Below are positions 35,041-47,700 of a stretch of 64,000 bases of DNA, piece after piece (positions within the stretch are counted from its first letter, which is position 1; every line of letters starts with the position of its first letter). The notes under the pieces are model-generated. The model was not told the origin of the DNA and did not search any database. It saw only the letters and a program-made list of their open reading frames with translations. A program made the position numbers and the translations under genes. This DNA is from Pomphorhynchus laevis (lineage: Eukaryota > Acanthocephala > Palaeacanthocephala > Echinorhynchida > Pomphorhynchidae): assembly GCA_012934845.2 (NCBI GenBank), contig WNNJ02000986.1:1-64000 (forward strand). The letters are read 5' to 3'.

Positions 35041-35269
35041 TTTGATCCTTGTATGGCGTATACTTCACGACATAAGCCATCCAGTTAGTAACATCAACGC
35101 TTAGGAGATTTGCATCACTTGCCCGGTCACTTTCTGATGCTGCAAACTCTTTGAATCCAGCACACCCGTAGGTGTTGTTACAGATATATGGCTTAGTAAT
35201 TATATATCTGTCAATGAAATATCCATGACTGTGAATTTTGTAGAAGTGATAGAACTTCAAAACGAGACC

Positions 35270-38200
35270 GGTGCGTCATTGTATATGTTCGCATCGATTG
35301 TACTTTTACTGTGCTACAAATTTATTTCGATTTATTTAACATTAACGAGGCTATAATTATGAAAATTCAAAAATTTGTTGGAAATAGTATAGTTATACTG
35401 GGTGATTTTAATATGTCAAGAGAAGACTAGAATAGCTACACAGAAAAATTATCAGATCGGAGGACTTCTAATTTACTCAACTGCATAAATGACATTTCTC
35501 TTACACAGCATGTTTTCTCCTCCACTATATGTTCTTCTTTGTCGATCTCCGTCCTTGATTTGTGTCTTTCTATGCCAAGTTATATAGTAACTGTTATACA
35601 TTATGATAACCCCATTGGCTCTTCAGATCATGTCCTTAGGGAAATACACCTAAAATAGATTCTACGAGATAAAAATGTGGTCAACCACGTGTAGTAAAAC
35701 CGTTTAAAGCAGATCTTGTCAAAATTAGACAATCTCTACAGTATGTAGTGTGGTCAAACGCACATATACTAGGTGTTTAGAATTTCTAACGAGATACTAT
35801 TTTTTACTTGTTAAGACGATATTCTCCATTAACAAATTTTAGTGGATCAATTACACCATGTAGTAGATCAATTTAGTAGTAGACCATTTTGTAGTAGATC
35901 ATGTAGTAGACCATTTTAGTAGATCAATTACACAATGTTGGATTAATAGTAAAGTTAGTAATCAACCAACGCCGGATGATTTATCGAGAGCAATGAGACG
36001 AGAAATGCGAAACGCCTTTAGATTTGATGGATGTAAGTTCTCCCCTGCAACTTTTCTGGCTAGATAAGCCAGTGCATCGGCAAGGTCTCGTGAATCCCTA
36101 ATTAAATAATGTAAGCATCTTTCTCCGAGATAGAGCATCGACTCCCGAAGGACCAGCCGCCACTGTAGTACGCTTAGCCTCCTTAATAATACAGTCAGCG
36201 TCAAACGCTTCGAAAATTACAGGATGGAAAGTACTATCAGTCATGTATGGATTCAGTCCATACAAGTACTATCAGTCATGGATACTATCAGTCCATAATA
36301 ACTTTAAAATTGGTAAAACAACATTTTATAAAGTTCAATCCCATCCTCACAAAACTGAATGTTAACATTACTAAATTTTACCAGATCTCTAGAATCAATC
36401 CCATCTTTCGTTAATAGTTTACATTTATTCGGATTCACATGAAATCCGTATTTGGGGCCTACATTCTTAATTATTTCAAAGAAATGAAACGCATCGTCAA
36501 GACTCCCGACAAATGACACGTCATCTGCATACAGGATGGAAAGTACTATAAGTCATGTATGGATTCAGTCCATACAAGTACTATCAGTCATGGATACTAT
36601 CAGTCCATAATAACTTTAAAAATGGTAAAACAACATTTTGTAAATATAAGCAACTTCATAATAGTGTGGCAGGTTTAAAAAAGAAAATGTATGCTGAATT
36701 TTGGGAGGAACCTATGCCGCTGATGTCTTAGAGATCCTCGCGCCTTCTTTAACTACGTTCTGTCAAAACAAAACAACATAATAATAACTTGTCAACAAGA
36801 AATAATGCCGGTGAGTTTTTATCGGACAGCTTTCAAATTGCGAATGAATTTGCTGAGCATTTATGCTTCTCTATAGTTTAAGTGTACCATGTTAGGGAAT
36901 TACCTAAAACATGATTATTCGAATGAGTCCTTTTTAAGAAAATAAGACTCATTTGAATACCAAGACGTTTTTAGGGAACGTTACCGATTACAGAGAAGCA
37001 CAGAAATTGGTCCAAACGATTTTCTGTCGGCACTTTTCTCTGTGCACAACATTTTTCTGCTTCAGTTTGTTTCGAAAAACTTCCCATTGATTGAATCAAC
37101 TCGGTTATTTGTCCAGTATTTAAAAATTGTGAGAAATCTTTAATTACCAACTATAGGCCCATAAGTTTTACTTGTCTATGCTGCCGAGTATTATAACTAC
37201 TGTGGTATAGGCGGATCATCTTACATCTTGAAACAAATAGGATTCTTGATCCGGTTCAATACGGCATTCGTCATGGTTGCTCTAATTTGGTTTTTGGCAA
37301 GGAAGTCATGGATTGATTGTATCGATGAGAACTTTCCTGTAAACGTAGTGTTTTCAATTTTTTTAAAAGATTTCGATCCTGTAAATAACTAGTTACTATT
37401 GTCGAAGCTTAAAATGATATGGCTTGATCATCGCATTGTTCTTTGGATAGAAAAGTTTTTAAAGAGTCGCCTTTTTCAGTTAGGATTGGTTATTTTTTCT
37501 AAAAAGCATCTTCAACTAATTGGTGTCAAAGACGATAATGTTCTTGGCTCTGTCCATTTTAGCTTAAATATCAATGATCTAATTACTTGTCTTACATCAA
37601 GGTCGTTGCTCTACACTACTGCAATATGGTATATCCACAATGGCTTAAAGAAAAACCCATTAAAATGTATATCGATGACTATAACTTGCAGAAAATATTA
37701 CGACGGAATATACTCCGTCGTTCATTTGTTAGCTTAGATTCAACTAGTTTTAAACTGCTCTCGAACGGGTTAATTAAGAGTTCGCGGTTATACGCTTCTT
37801 CTGCCACGTATCAACATAACCTTGGTTAGCCTAATAGTTTTGAATGTGTAATACAACTAAGTTGATTCCCTTTGTAAGTCATATTTCGTATGAAAATCGG
37901 TTAAATACACTGGATGTACCCTCCATTCATTATGAAATCATAATGATTCATCTGTGTTTAGTATGGAATATTCTTTATGTTTATAATCATCCCTTAAGGT
38001 TTTTTGGAACTATGGGATCTGTGTTCATTACGCGGCTATTCTTGGATGATAATGAGAAATAGATTTAATCGGACCCGCATCCGATGTCTCCTTCGACGTG
38101 TTATTCAAACGTGGAATAGTCTTTCCGAAAAAACCACATCGACAGAAATAATTTCAAAAATTAAGAACAGATTAGACGTTGACCCGCCAGATCCTCAAGA

Positions 38201-38370
38201 CACTATATAAGAAATTGACTTTTAGACTATTTCATTTGTATTTGTGATGCAACTGTAAGAGCATTTGGCTTATTTTGTTGTCAATTTATAATGATAGTAT
38301 AAATTATGTAATTTTAATTAGTTCGTGATCCCATCTATTAGCGAGCTTTTTGCTCAACTGGTGGTGACAG
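35270..38370 (+). mobile_element. Decayed non-LTR retrotransposon with a nested RT fragment
   Basis: The + strand shows an endonuclease block (IVILGDFNMSRED at about 35390, then SISVLDLCLSMPSY and NPIGSSDHVL). A linker DPRAFFNYVLSKQNN lies near 36738. The RT has MIWLDHRIVLWIEKFLKSRL (about 37410), GSVHFSLNINDLITCL (about 37550), and the C-terminal TWNSLSEKTTSTEIISKIKN (38110-38170). Segments are in different frames with stops between them, so it is inactive. Between 35955 and 36640 a minus-strand RT fragment of another kind interrupts it. Family: CR1/Jockey-like by motif spacing. Confidence 0.65.
35955..36540 (-). mobile_element. RT fragment of the RLIALDK type, rearranged
   Basis: The minus-strand frame 36204-35962 reads LARKVAGENLHPSNLKAFRI then SRLIALDKSSGVG. 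The frame 36519-36304 reads SFVGSLDDAFHFFEIIKNVG then PKYGFHVNPNKCKL. In related elements the RLIALDK-GVRPIG block comes before the DD-GP-YG block; here the order is reversed. A 112-bp direct repeat (36209-36325 and 36531-36645) brackets the second piece, which fits a tandem rearrangement. Confidence 0.6.
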
Positions 38371-40560
38371 AATAATAATATGAAATATTAGCGAAACTTA
38401 ATAAATTACTTGTGCAAATTCGTATTAAAATTTAGATAACTCATTTGATTAAGAATATTCCATATTCACATTTTAGTATGTACTAGGCTTCGCTAATCAA
38501 ACTTGTGGGTTAAAATATCGATAAACAATGATTTTAAAATCCCGAAAATTGGTATTTGCATTTGACAAATACCAATAGTGAATATATGTCATGCATTAAT
38601 GTGAACTATGAATTATAATTCTCCCATCTATGTACCTCCAGCACTCTATTGAATGCTATATCTACACCATTAGCTGTTATATGCGATTTTTTTTAAAAGT
38701 CACATTTCCAAAACTATCGCGAAATCCATCCATAATAATCCTCAATGAGAACGGCCCTAATAAAGAATAATTGATCTAATTAATTTAGATATGATATAAA
38801 ACATATTTGTTTATATTGACAAGTTAATGTTGAACCACAATTTACATTCATTTTGTTACAAAGAATGCATTAAATTGATGGTCTGTACAAAGACACGACA
38901 GTGACAAAAAATTCTATCCTGAATGTGTAATTCAATCGAAAATGTGGTAATTTAAAACTAATTTTACGATTTGTATTATATTGTCCCTTGCCATTGACAC
39001 GGCTATAACTTTCTAGGGAAAATACTAAATAAAAATGGTGTTTGGCAACTGAATATACATTTTTGCACAAAACAAAATCATGAGCATGCTGGGGTATTTA
39101 TTAAAACGCAATTTATTCATGACTTCACTAGATTCAAATTGTCTCATCGGTCCTGATTTTGTCAGATACAATTTTGTTCAACGCATTCTTCCCGACCAAA
39201 AGCGCCTATTTATCAACAGCTTAATGAATTGATAATGTTTTTGCTGATTATCGACTACGACGTGTCCAGTATTTGTGACTTCAATTATTTGCGACTTTTA
39301 TATCAGTTTCTCATATTGATCTCCAGTTTTCATTGATCAGCGTTTATATGTTCAAAATAAATCAATATAGTTAAGTCAAGTAACGCGCTTAGAAAGGTAA
39401 GTTCATGATCAATTGATCATTCAATTTTTTTTGCTTTACAAACGACAAAGTCTGCAGCACTAACCTGCCGTAGTGCGCTATACGACAAAGTATAAAAAAT
39501 AAATTTGACGTTTAAAGACGGTGTGACCACTGAAGACGGAACGAATTTCCACAGTAGCTAATTCGATGAACTATTTCCCTTGTCTTGGCGATTAGTGATC
39601 ATCCGACATGTCAGAGATGATTAGTCCATAACAACCGCCTTTGCCTCGTATAAACAGTTTTATCCCGACGTATGGGCTAAACAAGTAGTTAAAAGAATCA
39701 CGTGATCCACACACATCATTTACGAAATATAAACACTTCGTTTCTTAAAATAATGAGCTTTTTAAGCTCATTATTGTCGGCGAGAAGCATTCCAGGAGAA
39801 ATTAAGAATGTAGATTAACCAGCCGAAAGATTGAATGTGACAAACAAATGCGAAATTTGTATCGTGAATATTAGATTTCCATAAAAAAATAAATCTGGAT
39901 AATGACAAATTGGTTGGCGTTCAACTAAAATATATATTTTTTTTTAAACTTTTAAGTTTATGTACACGTGCAGTCATCACATTCCGTTTCGACATGTGGC
40001 CCTTGTGATCATTAAGTAGCCACAATGATCTAGCATAGCTCACAAAATAGCAATACCCCATCCTCAGTCTAATCCGCTTATCGAATTCTCTTCATATGCC
40101 AGATTCTTTGTTGAACTTAACGATAAACTGCAATTGAAATTTGATGAGTATACCACAGTACACTATATTTCAGTATTGGTAGACCTCTTCAGTCACTGAT
40201 AGTTAGGCTACATCAACTACATCTTGATTGAGAACTTGATGGCATATGATGAGAGGAATTTGTGGATTATGAATGAAAGAAAAGCACTTTTCATTAGATA
40301 GATGATTAAGTGAATTAATAGGGCGTTTTTATTTCAAGTAATGACCATGTCATTAATATTTGCTATTTAACCTCCATATTTTTCGTTAATAAAAATGAAC
40401 ATGAGATTATGCGTATAATCCAGTGATGAACGTGGACATTTAAGCTGTTTCTGTTGTCATCTAACATAATGTGATTTATATTAACACCCGACTTCACCAG
40501 GCACATCACGATAATACTAATTATAAAATACAATTGTGCTACGATGTTGATAGTATATTT
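38371..40560. other. Quiet stretch, no confirmed gene
   Basis: Less repetitive than its neighbours. Two short open stretches stand out: a 49-aa frame at 39080-39229 (MTSLDSNCLIGPDFVRYNFV, then QRILPDQKRLFINSLMN), and a 59-aa frame at about 40026-40203 (YARFFVELNDKLQLKFDEYT inside it). I recognise neither. They might be exons of an uncharacterised host gene. Perfect hairpins lie at 38548-38576 and 39749-39775. Confidence 0.4.
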
Positions 40561-40569
40561 ATTTATTGA

Positions 40570-40930
40570 AAGTGGCAAATGCGTGCCAACTGCACGCTCA
40601 CAAGTCCACTAACTAAAAAACAGCAAAACTCATAAATTTGTTAAATTGTTTAAATGTGATCGGATTTGGCGTTTGAAGCACGGCATTTAGGCTGATTGGC
40701 GTATATAAATGGGCAGATGATTCCACGAGAGAGGAGCAGCCACGTGGAAGGAGCGGAAGCCAAAAGAGGTAGAATAGTTTAGGACATGTAAAATAAGGGA
40801 ATTACGGGAACGCAAAGAACAGTAATCAGGAAGATAACTGTCGAGAAAAGAAGGTTGAGAAATAAATGGGTAGGAAAAACTACAAGGCGGAAAGTCATGA
40901 TAAGAAATAATGACCTTAAAAACGTTTGGG
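40570..40930 (-). mobile_element. 3' end of a LINE related to LINE-1x
   Basis: On the minus strand, shifted frames read SLRSRNSLILHVLNYSTS and FRSFHVAAPLSWNHLPIYIR, diverged from the FLVAAPLAWNQLPLDVRRA tail of LINE-1x. The 3' hairpin is kept as GCGTGC-CAACT-GCACGC (40581-40597). It is a second, older subfamily, 5'-truncated. It abuts copy D, which runs the other way. Confidence 0.7.
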
Positions 40931-40952
40931 ATCTAATATACATACAATCAAT

Positions 40953-41186
40953 CCAGTTCCAGATCAATCCAGTTCCAGATCAATCCAGTTCCAGATCAAT
41001 CCAGTTCCAGATCAATCCAGTTCCAGATCAATCCAGTTCCAGATCAATCCAGTTCCAGATCAATCCAGTTCCAGATCAATCCAGTTCCAGATCAATCCTG
41101 TTCCAGATCAATCCTGTTCCAGATCAATTCAGTTCCAGATCAATCCAGTTCCAGAACAACCCAGTTCAAGATCAAACCAGCAAATT
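40953..41186 (+). repeat. 16-bp tandem repeats, about 14 copies, in a LINE 5' region
   Basis: The unit CCAGTTCCAGATCAAT repeats about 14 times with minor drift at the end. Copy B has the same motif only about once (on the minus strand near 33030), so the array expanded in copy D or its source. The period of 16 keeps all three frames open, giving overlapping apparent proteins that I do not treat as genes. Confidence 0.85.
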
Positions 41187-41563
41187 AAACAGTTTTAATA
41201 CACAAGGACGTCGATGGGAGGACATAAGAAAAAATATACGACCGACACTAATTGTGCTCTACTACAAGTACAGTGCTCGGCACACGACTGCATCGTCTGG
41301 ACTACAATCGCATGCGACAATAGTAAGTTTAAAGAAGACTTCCTATGCGGCTTTTGTACCAACAAACTCATAAGCGACCTCTCCCATAACGACATATCAA
41401 CCTCCAACGTGTCCACTCAAACCACTCCAGTCGTTTCTGATATCCTTTGTCAACCCACTGATCCTGTCATCACATGCACTTCTAATCCCATGTCTTCACT
41501 TCCCGACATCCCCGTATGTTCCCTTCGGTCTCGTTTCTCAATAGCCTACATCCTTCAATCAAA

Positions 41564-41614
41564 ATCACCTCCACCAACCTCCACAACTCATGTGTGGAGG
41601 TTGGTGGAGGTGAT
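41564..41614. repeat. Perfect 22-bp hairpin replacing LINE sequence
   Basis: The arm ATCACCTCCACCAACCTCCA plus CA (41564-41585) is exactly inverted at 41593-41614 after a 7-nt loop. In copy B the left-arm sequence continues instead into about 90 bp that copy D lacks. Copy D rejoins the family sequence at GATATCCTCAA. The inverted arm has thus taken the place of deleted sequence. Confidence 0.85.
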
Positions 41615-44600
41615 ATCCTCAATTCCCAGCTCTCCTATCGTGATCTCTCCAACTCATGTTACTCGTTCTCCTTTACGGAAACGCTTTCCTCGCGATCCTT
41701 GCGTCATCCTTCACTAATATAACTCCTTCTACCTCTTTATCTCTACAAGCATGTCTCGACCACGATGTGTTTGCATTCAGATCCATCCTCGCGTCTCTTG
41801 TTTCTGCAGATAAACCATCCTTTTTCAACAACATATCTCCTGTCGCATTCATCCGCCTAAATAAATTTTCTCAATCTAATCCTTCCTAGCCCCCTCTCCT
41901 AAAAATCGTTTTCAAGCATTGCTCTCACGCGTCTTCTGTCCTCTCCCAACGATTCAAACTCATGTCATCTTCAACCTTTTCGCATTTTCCCCGATCTCAC
42001 CCCCTCCGAAATCGCTAAACTCTCATTTGCCCGCATCTAAAAACGCCGTCTCGAGGAAAACGGCGAAACATCTATCTCCATCCGAAACATCGACGGAAAT
42101 TTTTAAGTTGTCCACATCATCCCCAAAATTCGATGGCACTTCATCTCCCCTATGTGTCTTCTCCGCTAGACTCATTTACCACCACTCACGGTTTTCGCCT
42201 CGGCCACCTCAACACTAGATCTATTCTCAATAGATCCGATATCATCCTCAACCTATTCACCAAGCAATCAATCGATCTCTTCTGCTTCACCGAATCCTGG
42301 CACTCAGATTCCAACGACAGTTCCATTCGCCGTCTGCTCTCCAGCGGTTGCTCACTAGTCAAATCTGCCCGCCCCCTCAGCTCATCCCCTTCTAAATTCT
42401 CTAATCATGACGGCATCGTTGCATTCGCCCGTCACCCCGCGTCCCTTCGCAAAATCACTCTCCCTTTAAGTACTTGCTTTTTTGAATTGCTCACTTGTTG
42501 TTCTTGTAAACTGATCACTTTAGATCTCGCCATTGTATGCCGTCCTGGTTCATCAGCCCCTACATCCATTTTTTACCGAACTCGCTGACCTTCTGTCTCG
42601 CTGTTCTTTGTCCTCAATCCATTCAATCGTTCTTGCGACTTCAACATCCGCCTCGACCGCCCCTCTTACACCGAGTCAATCGAGTTCATCAACATTCTAT
42701 CCAACTATAACTACAAACTTATCTCCACTGCCCCAACACATATCCTTGGTGGTGCACTCGACATCATCGCTGTCTCCGATCATTTTGCTGCGTACACCTC
42801 ACTGTCCATTTTCGATCCTGGTCTATCCGATCATTTTCTCGTCACCCTTGGTCTCGCTCACAACCACACCCCTCTTCACACACCTACAATAGTACGTCGC
42901 TCTTGGAAAAATCTCGACCTTTCCCTTCTCCCCTCTGCCTTACTCAAATCGTCTCTATCCCATCCAACAATAACATATTCCTCTCCTCACGATCTCGTCT
43001 TTCCTTTCGACTCTGAACTCACATTCATTCTCGATCTTATTTTGCCATTCAAGCCTTACCCACACCGTCGCTTGCACAGTGCCCCATGGTTTGACATCTA
43101 ATGCATCCTCTCATAGCGTCGACTCCGTCATGCTTTTCGAGTATATCACCACTCTCTCAGACGTGATTTCCGCTCAATCACTCAGTTTTTCCGTGATACC
43201 TATCTTGCTCACCGGCGGTCTCATCTTTACATACTACGTACCAAATGCAAATCCTTCTGACAGCATAAAATCAACACTATTAAAACTCTAAGTCCCTCTG
43301 GCATACTTTTAACTTAATCCTTTCTCGTTCCTCTTCGCCATGTCACATCAATTCTCATGATTATGTGTCATTTCTTCAGACCAATGTATCCACTTTGCTC
43401 TCTCACACCCCGGTCTCCATCCTATCCCACTCTGCCTTGCCTAGCCTCATTCTCCCTCAACTCTTTCATCTTTTCCCTGTCTCACCTTCCGAAGTCTCAT
43501 CTGTTCTAATGTCCTTGCCAAGCAAAACCTCACCTGCCGATCCCCTGCCTACCCACATACTTAAATCCATATGCTCATCGATATCTCCTTTTCTCACATC
43601 CTTGTTTAACTCGTCCATCCGCAGTCGTATCTTCTTCTCACACTGGAAATCCGCAATCGTTCGTCCCCTCCTTAAGAAACAATCGCTAGACCGCTTCCCT
43701 TCTTTCTAGCTATCGCCCCATTGTCGACCACTCTGTCCTCCTTTATCGCCTTTGTTATGATTACGGCTTTTCTTCCTCCGTAGCATGGTTTGCCGCATAT
43801 CTATCCGACCGTTCCCTTCGCGTCTGTTCTAATTCATGATATTCCCCTCCCATCCCTATTTTTTGCGGGGTCCCACAAGGTTCAGTCCTAGGTCACCTGC
43901 TTTTCTCTCTTTTGCTAAGCGATCTCTCTCCATTTATCAAACCTTACTCCTTTAACGTCATGCAATACGCCGATGACATCCTCATCTATGCTCATGCACC
44001 CGAACAACGCATACACGATATCGGCATTTCTGCCTCCAACTGTCTTTCTTTTATCTACGAACGTCTCTCCAATATCCATCTCGTTCTAAACCCCGAAAAG
44101 TCCAAAATAATGTGGATCCTCGCCCGTAAACCAAACATATCTCCTCCCACTGTATATTTTGCCTCATCGATCATCTTTATAGTCCATAATCTCAATTTCT
44201 TAAGCTTCCATTTCGATGATCACCTTTCCCTTAAACCCTTCGTCCGTGACAAGGTCCGCTCATATAACTTAATTCTCTGTGACATCCGCCGTATCCGCCC
44301 CCTTATCGACTTCCGTTCTTGTATGTCTCTTCTTTCATCGCTTTTTTTCCCTAAAATCGATTACTGCCTTAGCCTTTTCGCCAATTCTCCAAAATCCATC
44401 ATCCTACCCCTACAACGAATAATCAACACAGCCGTTCGAGTGCTCTATCGTCTTCGTCGCTTCGACCACACATCCACATATTTTGCCCAACTCTCCTGGC
44501 CCACCATCCATATCCGCATCAAACTCCGCCTTCTCGTAACTTTTCGTCTTATCGCTGTCGCCTCAACATCGTTCATCAACCTTCCTTTCTTAGACGACAT

Positions 44601-44793
44601 TTGCCCGACATTAGACGGCAACTTTGCTTTTTATGTATTAATCTTGTGATAAAATATTAATGTTTCGCTAATAGAATGTAGTGAAGGTTAAATAAACATG
44701 AGTTTCGTCAATCCTGCTGTAAAATTAAATGTTTTATTTTTAGATTTTCTCTTTATTTCAGTCTATTGATATTTAAAAAGAAATTTGAATATA
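44601..44793 (+). promoter_or_regulatory. Upstream flank and probable 5' UTR of the shugoshin gene
   Basis: Between the truncated LINE and the ATG lies A+T-rich DNA with a good acceptor-like site (TTTTCTCTTTATTTCAG, ending at 44760). A 5' UTR intron or a trans-spliced leader may therefore join here. A short upstream ORF (44698-44769, 23 codons) is in frame with the gene but is closed by a stop. No clear TATA box can be picked out in this composition. Confidence 0.35.
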
Positions 44794-47700
44794 ATGAGAA
44801 GAGATTTCTTAAATAACAGCATATCAAATCTTGAATTTTCACAACGATCACCAATTATAAGCGATTCTAAGAGTAGAAGAATATGTTCTCGTGCTTCTTC
44901 TTCTGATAGCCCACTTAGAATTTGCCAAATCAAACTTAAACAAATAAACAGGGAATTGGCAAAAAACTTGAATGAATCGAAAATTCAAATTCGTGATCTA
45001 GTTAATCAGGTGACGGATTTGCAAAAGGAAAATTTCAATCTTAATGTTCGATTAACAAAATCGAAGCGTCGATGGGATGCCGTAAAAGACGGATCGATGT
45101 CGTTTGCACATGCCGTGCAAAATGTGAGTACACATCCATTTTTCATTTGTCAAAATTGACGGATTTCGATTTGTTTTAAAAGGAATCCAGAGATATCTCA
45201 AGAATGTGGGCAAACTCGGTAATTACCGGATTTAGATCAGTGTTGGAAACCGAGAACCAGATGTTCTGTACAACAGATTTAAAGTTAGTTTTTCGATTAT
45301 TAACAATTTTATTTGTTAATCACTTATTTTAGGATGGTAATCGAACAGATTGTAAATATTAAAATTCGCCTTTATTTAAATTTTTTTATATTTACAATTT
45401 ATTATATATTTACAATTTATTATTATTTATTCTGTTTCTAAATGCTAACAATAAATGAATTTTTAAACAAAACAATAACCGAATAATTTTAAAATTCTCG
45501 AGAACTTAAAACTCGCTAAATTAATTAAATATAATAATTTTAATACTGACAATTATGAAATAAATTAAAGTTCTATGTTCTACTCAAACATGTGTCGTAA
45601 TTTTAGACTTTTATTCACTAACACATTTACATGCAGATTATTATAGATGTATAATGATTTATTTAAAACAAAAACATATAATAGGCATTCAATGACCTAC
45701 AAGAACTGCATTCTATAATAAAATGTTTTACTGTTTGATGATGCATAATTAATATATTAATCATTATAATTTATATGTAATATTAATTATTATTTGTTAT
45801 CTAATATATCCTTAGCAAGTAATAAAAATGTAATTTTGTCCTAAAAATGTAATTTAGGCATTCAATGACCTACAAGAACTGCATTTAAAATGTTGTATGT
45901 TTTACTGTTTGATGATGCATAATTAATATATTAATCATTATAATTTATATGTAATATTAATTATAAAATGTGTTAATTATTAATGTGTCGTAATTTTAGA
46001 CTTTTATTCACTAACACATTTACATGCAGATTATTATAGATGTATAATGATTTATTTAAAACGAAAACATATAATAGGCATTCAATGACCTACAAGAACT
46101 GCATTTAAAATGTTGTATGTTTTACTGTTTGATGATGCATAATTAATATATTAATCATTATAATTTATATGTAATATTAATTATTATTTGTTATCTAATA
46201 TATCCTTAGCAAGTAATAAAAATGTAATTTTGTCCTAAAAATGTAATTTAGGCATTCAATGACCTACAAGAACTGCATTTAAAATGTTGTATGTTTTACT
46301 GTTTGATGATGCATAATTAATATATTAATCATTATAATTTATATGTAATATTAATTATAAAATGTGTTAATTATTAATGTGTCGTAATTTTAGACTTTTA
46401 TTCACTAACACATTTACATGCAGATTATTATAGATGTATAATGATTTATTTAAAACAAAAACATATAATAGGCATTCAATGACCTACAAGAACTGCATTC
46501 TATAATAAAATGTTTTACTGTTTGATGATGCATAATTAATATATTAATCATTATAATTTATATGTAATATTAATTATAAAATGTGTTAATTATTAATGTG
46601 TCGTAATTTTAGACTTTTATTCACTAACACATTTACATGCAGATTATTATAGATGTATAATGATTTATTTAAAACAAAAACATATAATAGGCATTCAATG
46701 ACCTACAAGAACTGCATTTAAAATGTTGTATGTTTTACTGTTTGATGATGCATAATTAATATATTAATCATTATAATTTATATGTAATATTAATTATAAA
46801 ATGTGTTAATTATTAATGTGTCGTAATTTTAGACTTTTATTCACTAACACATTTACATGCAGATTATTATAGATGTATAATGATTTATTTAAAACGAAAA
46901 CATATAATAGGCATTCAATGACCTACAAGAACTGCATTCTATAATAAAATGTTTTACTGTTTGATGATGCATAATTAATATATTAATCATTATAATTTAT
47001 ATGTAATATTAATTATTATTTGTTATCTAATATATCCTTAGCAAGTAATAAAAATGTAATTTTGTCCTAAAAATGTAATTTAGGCATTCAATGACCTACA
47101 AGAACTGCATTTAAAATGTTGTATGTTTTACTGTTTGATGATGCATAATTAATATATTAATCATTATAATTTATATGTAATATTAATTATAAAATGTGTT
47201 AATTATTAATGTGTCGTAATTTTAGACTTATTCACTAACACATTTACATGCAGATTATTATAGATGTATAATGATTTATTTAAAACGAAAACATATAATA
47301 GGCATTCAATGACCTACAAGAACTGCATTTAAAATGTTGTATGTTTTACTGTTTGATGATGCATAATTAATATATTAATCATTATAATTTATATGTAATA
47401 TTAATTATTATTTGTTATCTAATATATCCTTAGCAAGTAATAAAAATGTAATTTTGTCCTAAAAATGTAATTTAGGCATTCAATGACCTACAAGAACTGC
47501 ATTTAAAATGTTGTATGTTTTACTGTTTGATGATGCATAATTAATATATTAATCATTATAATTTATATGTAATATTAATTATAAAATGTGTTAATTATTA
47601 ATGTGTCGTAATTTTAGACTTATTCACTAACACATTTACATGCAGATTATTATAGATGTATAATGATTTATTTAAAACGAAAACATATAATAGGCATTCA

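Larger units (their letters stand above)
40945..44600 (+). mobile_element. LINE-1x copy D, CR1/L2-like, 3'-truncated
   Basis: Sense order: 16-bp repeats (40953-41186); ORF1 from ATG 41214 with CIVWTTIACDNSKFKEDFLC and CGFCTNKL; endonuclease 42133-42588 with GHLNTRSILNRSDIILNLF and DLFCFTESWH, continuing in other frames to THILGGALDIIAVSDHF; RT with KTSPADPLPTHILKSICSSI (about 43520), GVPQGSVLGHLLFSLLLSD and QYADDILIYAHAP (frame 43912-44649). It stops within FLDD and lacks the SNNYGLRSFLVAAPL tail and the 3' hairpin. That is unusual, since LINEs normally lose the 5' side. Frame changes make it inactive. Codon composition is visibly richer in G+C than the neighbouring host exons. Confidence 0.85.

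Noticed and set aside
38870-39070. Minus-strand 66-aa frame
   Set aside because: No motif, no splice context and no repeat elsewhere; a chance frame is likely.
40855-41373. Overlapping frames with VPDQSSSRSIQFQIN-like repeats
   Set aside because: They are translations of the 16-bp tandem repeat in the LINE 5' region in several frames at once; no evidence of a protein.
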